Source: an uncultured Mediterranea sp. (lineage in GTDB: Bacteria; Bacteroidota; Bacteroidia; Bacteroidales; Bacteroidaceae). Taken from it: 51,309 nucleotides of DNA. Numbering within the stretch: position 1 is the first letter of the stretch; the number at the start of each line of letters is the position of its first letter. The stretch is taken from NCBI RefSeq assembly GCF_902493215.1, contig NZ_CABUOL010000022.1, positions 1 to 51,309 of the forward strand. Direction: 5' to 3'. The position numbers and the translations under genes are program-made. Below the pieces are notes generated by a model. That model ran no database searches. It was not told where the DNA came from and saw only the letters and a list, made by a program, of their open reading frames with translations. Positions 8,784 to 16,197 of this stretch are shown piece after piece.

Positions 8784-8845
8784 TATAGGGGCTTCTGTTG
8801 CGTTCCTTTGGCAGGGCGGAGGAGGCGGAAGTACAGGAAGTCCGG

Positions 8846-8967
8846 CTTTTTCCCCCTGCATCTCACGCCGTGGGAAAACCTTTCTCTTTAAAGGAGAAAG
8901 CCTTTCCCTTTAAAAGGGAAGACCTTTCCCCCGGTGAGGGAAAGCTTTTCCCCGGTTTTGAGAAAGG
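8846..8967. repeat. 22-bp-period palindromic tandem array 1
   Basis: Units begin at 8880, 8902, 8924 and 8946, exactly 22 bp apart. Each holds a CTTTC(C/T)C...GGGAAAG-type inverted repeat. Units 1 and 3 have 7-bp arms around a 7-base centre; unit 2 is TTCCCTTT-A-AAAGGGAA. A degenerate, longer palindrome (8846-8879, TTTTCCCC...GGGAAAAC) precedes them one and a half periods upstream. The array sits between the divergent LacI and GH53 genes and is non-coding. Two further arrays in the window share the period but not the sequence. Confidence 0.8.
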
Positions 8968-9070
8968 GGTAGAAAGTCTATGTGCTGATAATCAGCATGG
9001 TTTATAGGGAGGACCAGGAGTTTTTTTCCATAAAATAGGAGCTATGTTTTCATCATCAGGATATATTGTT

Positions 9071-9078
9071 TATCTTTG
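9071..9078 (+). promoter_or_regulatory. Putative -7 element of the GH53-GH2 genes
   Basis: TATCTTTG matches TAnnTTTG. A clear TTG -33 element at the right distance is not visible, only a T-run near 9047-9050. The predicted start near 9085 would give a leader of about 35 nt to the ATG at 9120. No LacI operator copy lies within 280 bp. Confidence 0.5.
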
Positions 9079-9119
9079 AGTAAAATTATCCTTTTATGTT
9101 TTATTCAGTACATGTGATT

Positions 9120-10298
9120 ATGAGACATTTTACTTTTTCCAGCCTCTTGCTGGCCCTCGTCCTCTTCTTCGGGGCCTGCAGCTCTTCTGCCAAGGAAGGC
9201 GAGGAGGGAGGCGAAACGCCCTCGGGCACGACAGACTTCGCCCTCGGGGCCGACATCAGCTGGGTGACCCAGATGGAGAGCCAGGGACATAAGTTCTACA
9301 ATGCGGCCGGGCAGGAGCGCGAGTGCACCGCCCTGATGAAGGAGTGCGGCCTCAATGCCATCCGCCTGCGCGTGTGGGTCGACCCTTCGAAGTACGGCGG
9401 ATGGTGCGACGTGGAAGATATGGTCGTGAAGGCCGTGCGGGCCAAGGACTTGGGCATGGACGTGATGGTGGACTTCCACTACAGCGACTTTTGGGCCGAC
9501 CCCAGCAAGCAGGTGAAGCCCGCGGCCTGGAAGGACATGGACCTCGGCCAGCTGAAGGAAGCCATCAGGAACCATACCACCGAAGCCTTGCAGGCCCTGA
9601 AAGCCAAAGGCGTGACACCCAAGTGGGTGCAGGTGGGCAACGAGATACGCCCGGGCATGTTGTGGGACGAAGACGCCTCGCTCAGCGGTGCCTCGTGGAG
9701 CGGCGAAAGCACCATCGACTATGACGGTAACCGCAAGGTGAGCTTCAAGGAAAACTGGGCCAATCTGGCCGCCTTCATCAATGCGGGCTATGATGCCGTG
9801 AAGAGCGTCTTCCCGCAGGCTGCCGCCATCGTCCATCTGGACAACGGCTTCGACAAGAGCCTTTATACCTGGTTCTTCGACGAACTGAAGAAGAACGGCG
9901 GCAAGTGGGACATGATCGGCATGTCGCTCTATCCCTACTGGTGCATCAACTGGGACAACAAGGATGCCGACGGCAATCAATATACCGACCCCAATAAGGT
10001 GATTACCGACTGCATCGCCAACATCATGGCCGTCAGTGCCCGCTACGGTTGCGACGTGATGGTGGTGGAGACGGGCATGGAGTGTGCCGACGACAAGGGC
10101 AATCTGGCCGGCGACGCCGTCCTCCAGCAGGGCAGGGAGCAGCTGGCGCGCATCATCAAGGAATGCCGCGAGAATACCGGTGGCAAGTGCAAGGGCGTGT
10201 TCTACTGGGAGCCCGAGTGCAAGCCAAGCCAATACCGCCTGGGTGCCTTTACCGCAGACGGAAAACCTACCGTAATTATGAACGCCTTTAAAGACTGA
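9120..10298 (+). CDS. GH53 endo-beta-1,4-galactanase, lipoprotein
   Basis: 392 residues from the chosen start. A lipoprotein signal with lipobox LFFGAC (Cys20) is followed by an acidic linker and then a GH53 catalytic barrel beginning ALGADISWVTQ. The acid/base is in WVQVGNEI (E175) and the nucleophile in VMVVETG (E317). NAIRLRVWVDP and DFHYSDFWADP are further GH53 landmarks. The frame opens at an ATG at 9096, but that adds eight residues before a normal signal peptide and leaves almost no leader, so 9120 is favoured. The enzyme cuts beta-1,4-galactan of pectin into oligosaccharides, probably at the outer membrane. GH2 follows after 7 bp. The pair resembles the galactan locus of B. thetaiotaomicron, but here it stands inside a starch locus. 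Confidence 0.92.
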   Translation: MRHFTFSSLLLALVLFFGACSSSAKEGEEGGETPSGTTDFALGADISWVTQMESQGHKFYNAAGQERECTALMKECGLNAIRLRVWVDPSKYGGWCDVEDMVVKAVRAKDLGMDVMVDFHYSDFWADPSKQVKPAAWKDMDLGQLKEAIRNHTTEALQALKAKGVTPKWVQVGNEIRPGMLWDEDASLSGASWSGESTIDYDGNRKVSFKENWANLAAFINAGYDAVKSVFPQAAAIVHLDNGFDKSLYTWFFDELKKNGGKWDMIGMSLYPYWCINWDNKDADGNQYTDPNKVITDCIANIMAVSARYGCDVMVVETGMECADDKGNLAGDAVLQQGREQLARIIKECRENTGGKCKGVFYWEPECKPSQYRLGAFTADGKPTVIMNAFKD

Positions 10299-10305
10299 CA
10301 AATTT

Positions 10306-12783
10306 ATGAACAGAAGATTGTTGGCAACCTTGTGTTGCCTGTTGTTGGCCTGGATGGTGGCCGCCCAGCAACGCACGGAGACGTTGTTGGAGAAGAACTG
10401 GAGATTTACGAAGGGCGACGTGGCCGATGCCATGAAGCCGGAGTTTGACGACACGAAGTGGGAGACGGTCACCGTGCCCCACGACTGGGCCATCTACGGT
10501 CCTTTCGACCGTAACAACGACCTGCAGAATGTGGCCGTGACGCAGAACCTCGAGACGGCCGCTTCGGTGAAGACAGGCCGAACGGGCGGTCTTCCCTACG
10601 TAGGAGTGGGGTGGTATCGTACCACGTTCGACGCTCCTGCGGGCAAGCAGGTGTCGCTCGTGTTCGACGGTGCCATGAGCGAGGCGCGCGTCTACGTCAA
10701 CGGGCAGGAAGCCTGCTTCTGGCCTTGCGGCTACAATTCCTTCCATTGCGACGTTACACCTTATATATATAAGGACGGTCAGCCGAACGTATTGGCCGTG
10801 CGCCTGGAGAACCGTCCCCAGTCCTCACGCTGGTATCCGGGTGCGGGCTTGTACAGAAACGTGCGTGTCGTAGCCACGGAAGCGGTGCATGTACCCGTAT
10901 GGGGCACCCAGCTCACCACGCCCCACGTGGCCGCCGACTATGCCTCCGTCTGCCTGAAGACCACCGTCGAGGGAGCCGGACAGCAGGACGTGCGCATCGT
11001 CACCGAAATCCTCTCGCCCGAAGGGCAGGTGGTGGCCGTGAAGGACAATACGATGAAAATCAACCACGGAAAGCCCTTCGAGCAGAACTTCCTCGTGGAC
11101 AAGCCCCAGTTGTGGAGCCCCGAGACACCTTATTTATATAAGGCCTCTTCGAAGATATACGTGGACGGCCGTCAGGTGGACGAATACGTCACCCGCTTCG
11201 GCATCCGCAGCATCGAGCTGGTGGCCGACAAGGGCTTCTTCCTCAACGGCAAGCACCGCAAGTTTCAGGGAGTATGCAACCATCACGACCTCGGTCCGCT
11301 GGGTGCCGCCATCAACGTGGCTGCCCTCCGCCGCCAGCTGACGTTGCTCAAGGACATGGGTTGCGACGCCATCCGCACCTCCCACAACATGCCCGCGCCC
11401 GAGCTGGTCCAGCTCTGCGACGAGATGGGCTTCATGATGATGCTCGAGCCTTTCGACGAATGGGATATCGCCAAGTGTGAGAACGGCTACCACCGCTATT
11501 TCAACGAGTGGGCGGAGAAGGACATGGTGAACATGCTCCGCCAGTATCGCAACAACCCCAGCGTGGTGATGTGGAGCATCGGCAACGAAGTGCCTACCCA
11601 GTGCAGCCCCGAAGGCTACAAGGTGGCCTCGTTCCTGCAGGACATCTGCCATCGCGAAGACCCCACACGCCCCGTCACCTGCGGCATGGATCAGGTATCC
11701 TGCGTCCTGGGCAATGGCTTTGCCGCCATGCTCGACGTGCCCGGCTTCAACTACCGCACGCACCGCTACGTGGAGGCCTACGGCCAGTTGCCACAGAACC
11801 TGGTGCTGGGTTCCGAGACGGCTTCCACCGTCAGCTCGCGTGGCGTCTACAAGTTCCCTGCCGAGCTGAAGAAACACGCCATGTACGACGACCATCAGTC
11901 TTCGGGTTACGACCTGGAGGCCTGCTCGTGGTCGAACGTGCCCGACGAGGACTTTGCCCTGGCCGATGACTACGACTGGACGCTCGGCCAGTTCGTGTGG
12001 ACAGGCTTCGACTATTTGGGCGAACCGTCGCCCTACGACACCGACGCATGGCCCAGCCATAGCTCCGTGTTCGGCATCATCGACCTGGCCAGCCTTCCCA
12101 AGGACCGCTACTACCTCTATCGCAGCCTTTGGAACAAGCGCGACAACACCCTCCATGTATTGCCCCACTGGACCTGGCCTGGCAGGGAAGGGGAGAACAC
12201 GCCTGTCTTTGTCTACACCAGCTACCCCGAGGCCGAACTCTTCGTCAACGGGAAGAGCTACGGAAAGCAGCGTAAACTGGATGCGAAAACAGCGCTTTCG
12301 TTGAAGGAAAAGGATGCTTTGTGGTTGCAACGCCGCTACCGCCTGATGTGGATGGACGTACCCTATGAAGCCGGCGAACTGAAAGTCGTGGCCTACGACA
12401 AGGACGGCCGCCCCGCCGAAGAGAAGATTGTGCGCACGGCCGGCAAGCCCCATCACCTGGAAGTGGTGGCCGACCGCATGCAGCTCACGGCCGACGGCAA
12501 GGACCTGGCTTACATCACCGTCCGCGTGGTGGACAAGGACGGCAACCTCTGCCCGGCCGACAACCGCCTGGTGACCTTCTCTGTTAAGGGAGCGGGTACC
12601 TATCGTGCGGCCGCCAATGGTGACGCCACCTGTCTGGACCTCTTCCACCTGCCGCGCATGCACGCCTTCAGCGGCCAGCTGACGGCCATCGTGCAGACGG
12701 GTACCGAAGCCGGCCAGCTGGTGTTCGAGGCAAAGGCCAAAGGTTTGAAGTCTGCCAAACTCACACTCGACGTGACACGCTGA
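10306..12783 (+). CDS. GH2 beta-galactosidase, secreted
   Basis: 825 residues. A Sec signal peptide (about residues 1-20, ending VAAQQ) precedes the GH2 sugar-binding jelly-roll domain, an Ig-like domain (about 195-300) and the TIM barrel (about 305-610). Two C-terminal Ig-like/DUF4982-type domains end the protein. The acid/base is E428 in MWSIGNEVP and the nucleophile E504 in LGSETAST. The closing domain from about residue 720 (LEVVADRMQLTADGKDLAYI) is a big-like Ig fold common in Bacteroides GH2 enzymes. It would remove terminal beta-galactose from oligosaccharides in the periplasm. It sits 7 bp behind GH53 and ends at a strong terminator, so GH53-GH2 is a self-contained transcription unit. 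Substrate is inferred from the GH53 neighbour. Confidence 0.9.
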   Translation: MNRRLLATLCCLLLAWMVAAQQRTETLLEKNWRFTKGDVADAMKPEFDDTKWETVTVPHDWAIYGPFDRNNDLQNVAVTQNLETAASVKTGRTGGLPYVGVGWYRTTFDAPAGKQVSLVFDGAMSEARVYVNGQEACFWPCGYNSFHCDVTPYIYKDGQPNVLAVRLENRPQSSRWYPGAGLYRNVRVVATEAVHVPVWGTQLTTPHVAADYASVCLKTTVEGAGQQDVRIVTEILSPEGQVVAVKDNTMKINHGKPFEQNFLVDKPQLWSPETPYLYKASSKIYVDGRQVDEYVTRFGIRSIELVADKGFFLNGKHRKFQGVCNHHDLGPLGAAINVAALRRQLTLLKDMGCDAIRTSHNMPAPELVQLCDEMGFMMMLEPFDEWDIAKCENGYHRYFNEWAEKDMVNMLRQYRNNPSVVMWSIGNEVPTQCSPEGYKVASFLQDICHREDPTRPVTCGMDQVSCVLGNGFAAMLDVPGFNYRTHRYVEAYGQLPQNLVLGSETASTVSSRGVYKFPAELKKHAMYDDHQSSGYDLEACSWSNVPDEDFALADDYDWTLGQFVWTGFDYLGEPSPYDTDAWPSHSSVFGIIDLASLPKDRYYLYRSLWNKRDNTLHVLPHWTWPGREGENTPVFVYTSYPEAELFVNGKSYGKQRKLDAKTALSLKEKDALWLQRRYRLMWMDVPYEAGELKVVAYDKDGRPAEEKIVRTAGKPHHLEVVADRMQLTADGKDLAYITVRVVDKDGNLCPADNRLVTFSVKGAGTYRAAANGDATCLDLFHLPRMHAFSGQLTAIVQTGTEAGQLVFEAKAKGLKSAKLTLDVTR

Positions 12784-12826
12784 TGAAGCGTTTCCGAAGC
12801 ACTTGCCTGCTTCGGTCCTGATATTG

Positions 12827-12897
12827 AGTCGGGGTTGTGTCAACAGAACTCAGCGCAATCTGTGGTGAGTCCTTTTGACACAACCCCGACTTTCTTT
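12827..12897 (+). terminator. Strong intrinsic terminator after GH2
   Basis: AGTCGGGGTTGTGTCA (12827-12842) pairs perfectly with TGACACAACCCCGACT (12876-12891), followed by a T-rich tract. The loop contains a second small ACTC/GAGT stem. It separates the GH53-GH2 unit from the susC promoter region, which suggests susC is not fed by read-through from GH2. The loop also carries a 14-base AATCTGTGGTGAGT match to the right end of the palindrome at 39659-39752. Confidence 0.85.
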
Positions 12898-12927
12898 TCA
12901 CTATACCTCCGCTTTCATGCATCATGA

Positions 12928-12941
12928 TGCAATCGTTTGCA
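12928..12941. promoter_or_regulatory. LacI-family operator upstream of susC
   Basis: TGCAATCGTTTGCA is the exact reverse complement of the operator at 8770-8783. It overlaps a perfect 12-bp palindrome GCATCATGATGC (12919-12930). Its centre lies about 76 bp upstream of the inferred susC transcription start, so it is placed upstream of the promoter rather than across it. Confidence 0.8.
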
Positions 12942-12996
12942 TGCTTTCTGAAGCATCTTTTTGTCGGTTGTCAAAACAAGGTAAACACGAAACTCA

Positions 12997-13004
12997 TACT
13001 TTTG
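12997..13004 (+). promoter_or_regulatory. Putative -7 element of the sus operon
   Basis: TACTTTTG matches TAnnTTTG, about 100 bp before the susC start codon. The best TTG for a -33 element (12968-12970) is 26 bp away, further than the usual 19-21. This weak -33 element would fit an activated promoter, but that is inference. Confidence 0.5.
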
Positions 13005-13105
13005 TCTTGGTGCAATATGTACAGACGGCAGACGGCTGTCGGTGAATGTACCGCGTGTTTTTTGATAAAGATAATTTTATTGTTAACTTTAATTTTTGTA
13101 GATGC

Positions 13106-16100
13106 ATGAAGCAAGTTAATCTTAGAATCTGTCAAACGATTCTGACCCTAGTATTAGGGATGTTCTTGTGTGCTGGCGCTTATGCACAGACTGTCACCGT
13201 GAAAGGACATGTGAAAGATGCCCTGGGTGGTGTGATTGGCGCGAATGTAGTGGAAAAGGGTAATACCTCCAACGGTACCATTACCGACATGGATGGTAAC
13301 TTTACCTTAACTGTACCTCAGGGTGCAACGTTGGTTGTTTCGTTTATCGGTTACAAGACGCAGGAAGTGGCAGCCGCCCCTTCGGTCGTAATAACATTGC
13401 AGGACGACACCGAGTTGTTGAGCGAGGTGGTGGTCATCGGTTATGGTGTGGCCAAGAAGAATGACTTGACCGGTTCGGTGACGGCCATCAAGCCCGATGA
13501 AATGAACAAAGGTTTAGTAACTAATGCTCAGGACATGATGCAGGGCAAAATTGCTGGTGTAAATGTTCAGAACAATGGTGGTCAGCCGGGTGGTGGAGCT
13601 ACTATCCGTATCCGTGGTGGTTCCTCTTTGAATGCTTCAAACGACCCGCTGATTGTGATTGATGGTTTGGCTATGGACAGTTATGGTGTTCAGGGTTTGT
13701 CGAATCCGCTTTCTATGGTAAATCCGAATGATATTGAAAGCTTTACTGTTCTGAAAGATGCTTCAGCAACCGCTATTTATGGTTCTCGAGCATCAAATGG
13801 TGTTATTTTGATTACTACAAAGAAAGGTTCCAAGGGCTCTAAACCCAAGGTTACCTACAATGGAAATGTATCGTTCAGCAAGGTTAAGCAGACGGTAGAT
13901 GTCTTGGATGGACCTGCTTATATGGATTATGTTCAGAATTTGTTCGGCTATTCGGACGAAGACTTCTTGAACAGTGCTGAATATCAGTCTTTGGGATATT
14001 ATGACGAAAACGGCAATCATTTGTTCGCCAATACCGATTGGCAGGACGAAATCTACCGTACGGCTATCAGCACGGATCATAATATTACAGTTTCAGGTGG
14101 CTTGAAAAATATGCCCTACCGAGTTTCTTTTGGATATACCAACCAGAACGGTATTTTGAAAACCTCAAATTTCGAGCGTTACACAGCAAGCTTCAATATA
14201 GCTCCATCGTTCTTAGACAATCACTTGAGTGTCAATTTGAATGCAAAAGGTATGTATTCGAATACTGATTATGCCGATGAAGGTGCTATCGGTGCTGCCG
14301 CTTCTATGGACCCCACAAAACCTGTGTATGACAATACTGAAGCCGGTAAGAAGAATTATGCAGGTTACTGGCAGTGGCCATATGCTTCAGATTATGACCC
14401 GTCTTGGCAATATGGCGTAAACAACCTGGCGGTTGGAAATCCCGTGGCTATACTGAATCTGCACTCTAATACAGGTGAGTCTAAGGTGTTGATGGGTAAT
14501 GCGGAAATTGACTACAAAGTACACGGTTTTGAAGATTTGCGTCTGCATGTTAATGGTGGTATGAATCTGTCTTCAGGTGAAACCAATCAAAGCTATTCTC
14601 CTTATTTCTATGATACAGCCAACTATTATTATGGTAACTATGGTTGGAATACGATGGATACTTATAATCTTTCATTGAATGCCTATGCGCAATATACGAA
14701 AGATTTTACGGAGGATCACCATTTTGATATTATGGCTGGTTATGAATGGCAGCATTTCCATAAAGAAACTGATTATTTCTATTGTGGATACTATCAAGAC
14801 ACCCACGAAGAATTCCCGGGTCAACAGTATAATCCATCAGAAAATACATTATACAAGACTGAAAACTATCTGGTTTCTTTCTTTGGACGTTTGAACTATT
14901 CTTATAAAGATAAGTATCTGTTGACAGCAACTTTGCGTGGTGACGGGTCTTCACGTTTCTCTCCAGATAATCGTTGGGGTATATTCCCGTCAGTCGCTTT
15001 GGCTTGGCGTTTGAAGGAAGAAGCTTTCTTGAAAGATGTAGATGTGCTGTCTGATATGAAACTTCGTTTGGGATATGGTATTACTGGACAACAGGAAGGT
15101 ATTGGCGATTATACTTATTTCGCATCTTATACTCCTAACTCTCAAGGTGCCTATTATCCGATAGTCGGCAATGGAATTACCTATAGACCTGATGCATATA
15201 ATCCGGATTTGACATGGGAAAAGACGACAACTTATAATGCGGGTATCGACTTAGGCTTTTGGAATAATCGGTTGACTGCAAATATTGACTATTATTATCG
15301 TAAAACGACAGACTTGATCAATACCGTGTTTATCGCGGCAGGTTCAAACTTTTCCAATAAGTTGACGAGCAATATCGGTTCATTGCATAATCAAGGTGTG
15401 GAATTCGCATTGACTTGGCGTGCTATCCAAATGAAGGATTGGAGTTGGGAACTTGGTTATAATGTAACTTGGAATTCCAATGAAATTGATGAACTGGTAG
15501 CGAGTCAAGGTGATGACTATGTTGTGCAATACGGTGGTAGTGCTGTAGGCGCAGGTAGCTCGGATGGAATAAAGGGTTGGGCAGTAGGTCAACCGTCCAC
15601 TGCTTATTATACTTATCAACAGGTCTATGATGAAAATGGCCAGCCCATTGAAGGCGAATTTGTAGACCGCGATGGTAATGGTGTAATCAACGGTGACGAC
15701 CGTTATTTCTATAAGAAAGCAGATCCCGATGTACTAATGGGACTCACATCTAAGTTGATTTATAAGAATTGGGATTTAAGTTTTTCTTTGCGCGCAAGTT
15801 TGGGCAACTACAATTATAATGCGGTTGAGTGCAGCAATTCTAATCTTTCTTCTTCCAGTACTTATTCTGGGTCTACGTGGCATAATGTATTGGATATGAC
15901 AAGGCCTAAGAATTGGCAACAAGTTTCTTCAACTGATGCCCTGTCTGACTACTTTATTCAAAATGCTTCGTATTTGAAGTGTGACAACATTACTTTGGGT
16001 TATTCTTTTGATAAGATAGGAAAGCTTGCTTTAGGTGGACGAATCTATTTTACAGCTCAGAATGTATTTACTGTTACGAAGTATAAAGGATTGGATCCTG

Positions 16101-16177
16101 AAGTCAACGGTGGATATGACAGCAACATTTATCCCCGTCCTTTTATGGGTATTTTGGGAGTTAGTCTTAATTTCTAA
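13106..16177 (+). CDS. susC: SusC-type TonB-dependent outer-membrane transporter for starch oligosaccharides
   Basis: 1023 residues. The signal peptide ends near GAYAQT. A carboxypeptidase-regulatory-like domain (about 26-110, VTVKGHVKDALGGVIGANVV) is followed by the TonB-box/plug segment SEVVVIGYGVAKKNDLTGSV, a plug domain with the ASATAIYGSRASNGVI signature, and a long beta barrel ending in an aromatic residue (GVSLNF). The frame stays open to 13046, but the 20 extra residues have no signal-peptide character, so 13106 was chosen. It imports maltodextrins through the outer membrane together with SusD. It leads susC-susD-susE-susF-susG and is preceded by a LacI-type operator. Its codons are clearly more AT-rich than those of GH53 and GH2 just upstream. 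Confidence 0.95.
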   Translation: MKQVNLRICQTILTLVLGMFLCAGAYAQTVTVKGHVKDALGGVIGANVVEKGNTSNGTITDMDGNFTLTVPQGATLVVSFIGYKTQEVAAAPSVVITLQDDTELLSEVVVIGYGVAKKNDLTGSVTAIKPDEMNKGLVTNAQDMMQGKIAGVNVQNNGGQPGGGATIRIRGGSSLNASNDPLIVIDGLAMDSYGVQGLSNPLSMVNPNDIESFTVLKDASATAIYGSRASNGVILITTKKGSKGSKPKVTYNGNVSFSKVKQTVDVLDGPAYMDYVQNLFGYSDEDFLNSAEYQSLGYYDENGNHLFANTDWQDEIYRTAISTDHNITVSGGLKNMPYRVSFGYTNQNGILKTSNFERYTASFNIAPSFLDNHLSVNLNAKGMYSNTDYADEGAIGAAASMDPTKPVYDNTEAGKKNYAGYWQWPYASDYDPSWQYGVNNLAVGNPVAILNLHSNTGESKVLMGNAEIDYKVHGFEDLRLHVNGGMNLSSGETNQSYSPYFYDTANYYYGNYGWNTMDTYNLSLNAYAQYTKDFTEDHHFDIMAGYEWQHFHKETDYFYCGYYQDTHEEFPGQQYNPSENTLYKTENYLVSFFGRLNYSYKDKYLLTATLRGDGSSRFSPDNRWGIFPSVALAWRLKEEAFLKDVDVLSDMKLRLGYGITGQQEGIGDYTYFASYTPNSQGAYYPIVGNGITYRPDAYNPDLTWEKTTTYNAGIDLGFWNNRLTANIDYYYRKTTDLINTVFIAAGSNFSNKLTSNIGSLHNQGVEFALTWRAIQMKDWSWELGYNVTWNSNEIDELVASQGDDYVVQYGGSAVGAGSSDGIKGWAVGQPSTAYYTYQQVYDENGQPIEGEFVDRDGNGVINGDDRYFYKKADPDVLMGLTSKLIYKNWDLSFSLRASLGNYNYNAVECSNSNLSSSSTYSGSTWHNVLDMTRPKNWQQVSSTDALSDYFIQNASYLKCDNITLGYSFDKIGKLALGGRIYFTAQNVFTVTKYKGLDPEVNGGYDSNIYPRPFMGILGVSLNF

Positions 16178-16197
16178 TCATTTAAAATTTGTGGAAT

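Noticed and set aside
8623..8784. N-terminal extension of the LacI regulator
   Set aside because: It would begin upstream of the best promoter, which lies inside it, and the 54 extra residues are unlike LacI proteins.
8722..9007. Two small plus-strand frames between LacI and GH53
   Set aside because: They are read through the palindromic array and have Gly- or Phe/Lys-rich repeats created by it. No start signal or family match.
11134..12843. 569-codon minus-strand frame opposite GH2
   Set aside because: A shadow of the GC-rich GH2 gene. It crosses the GH2 terminator and has no recognisable domain.
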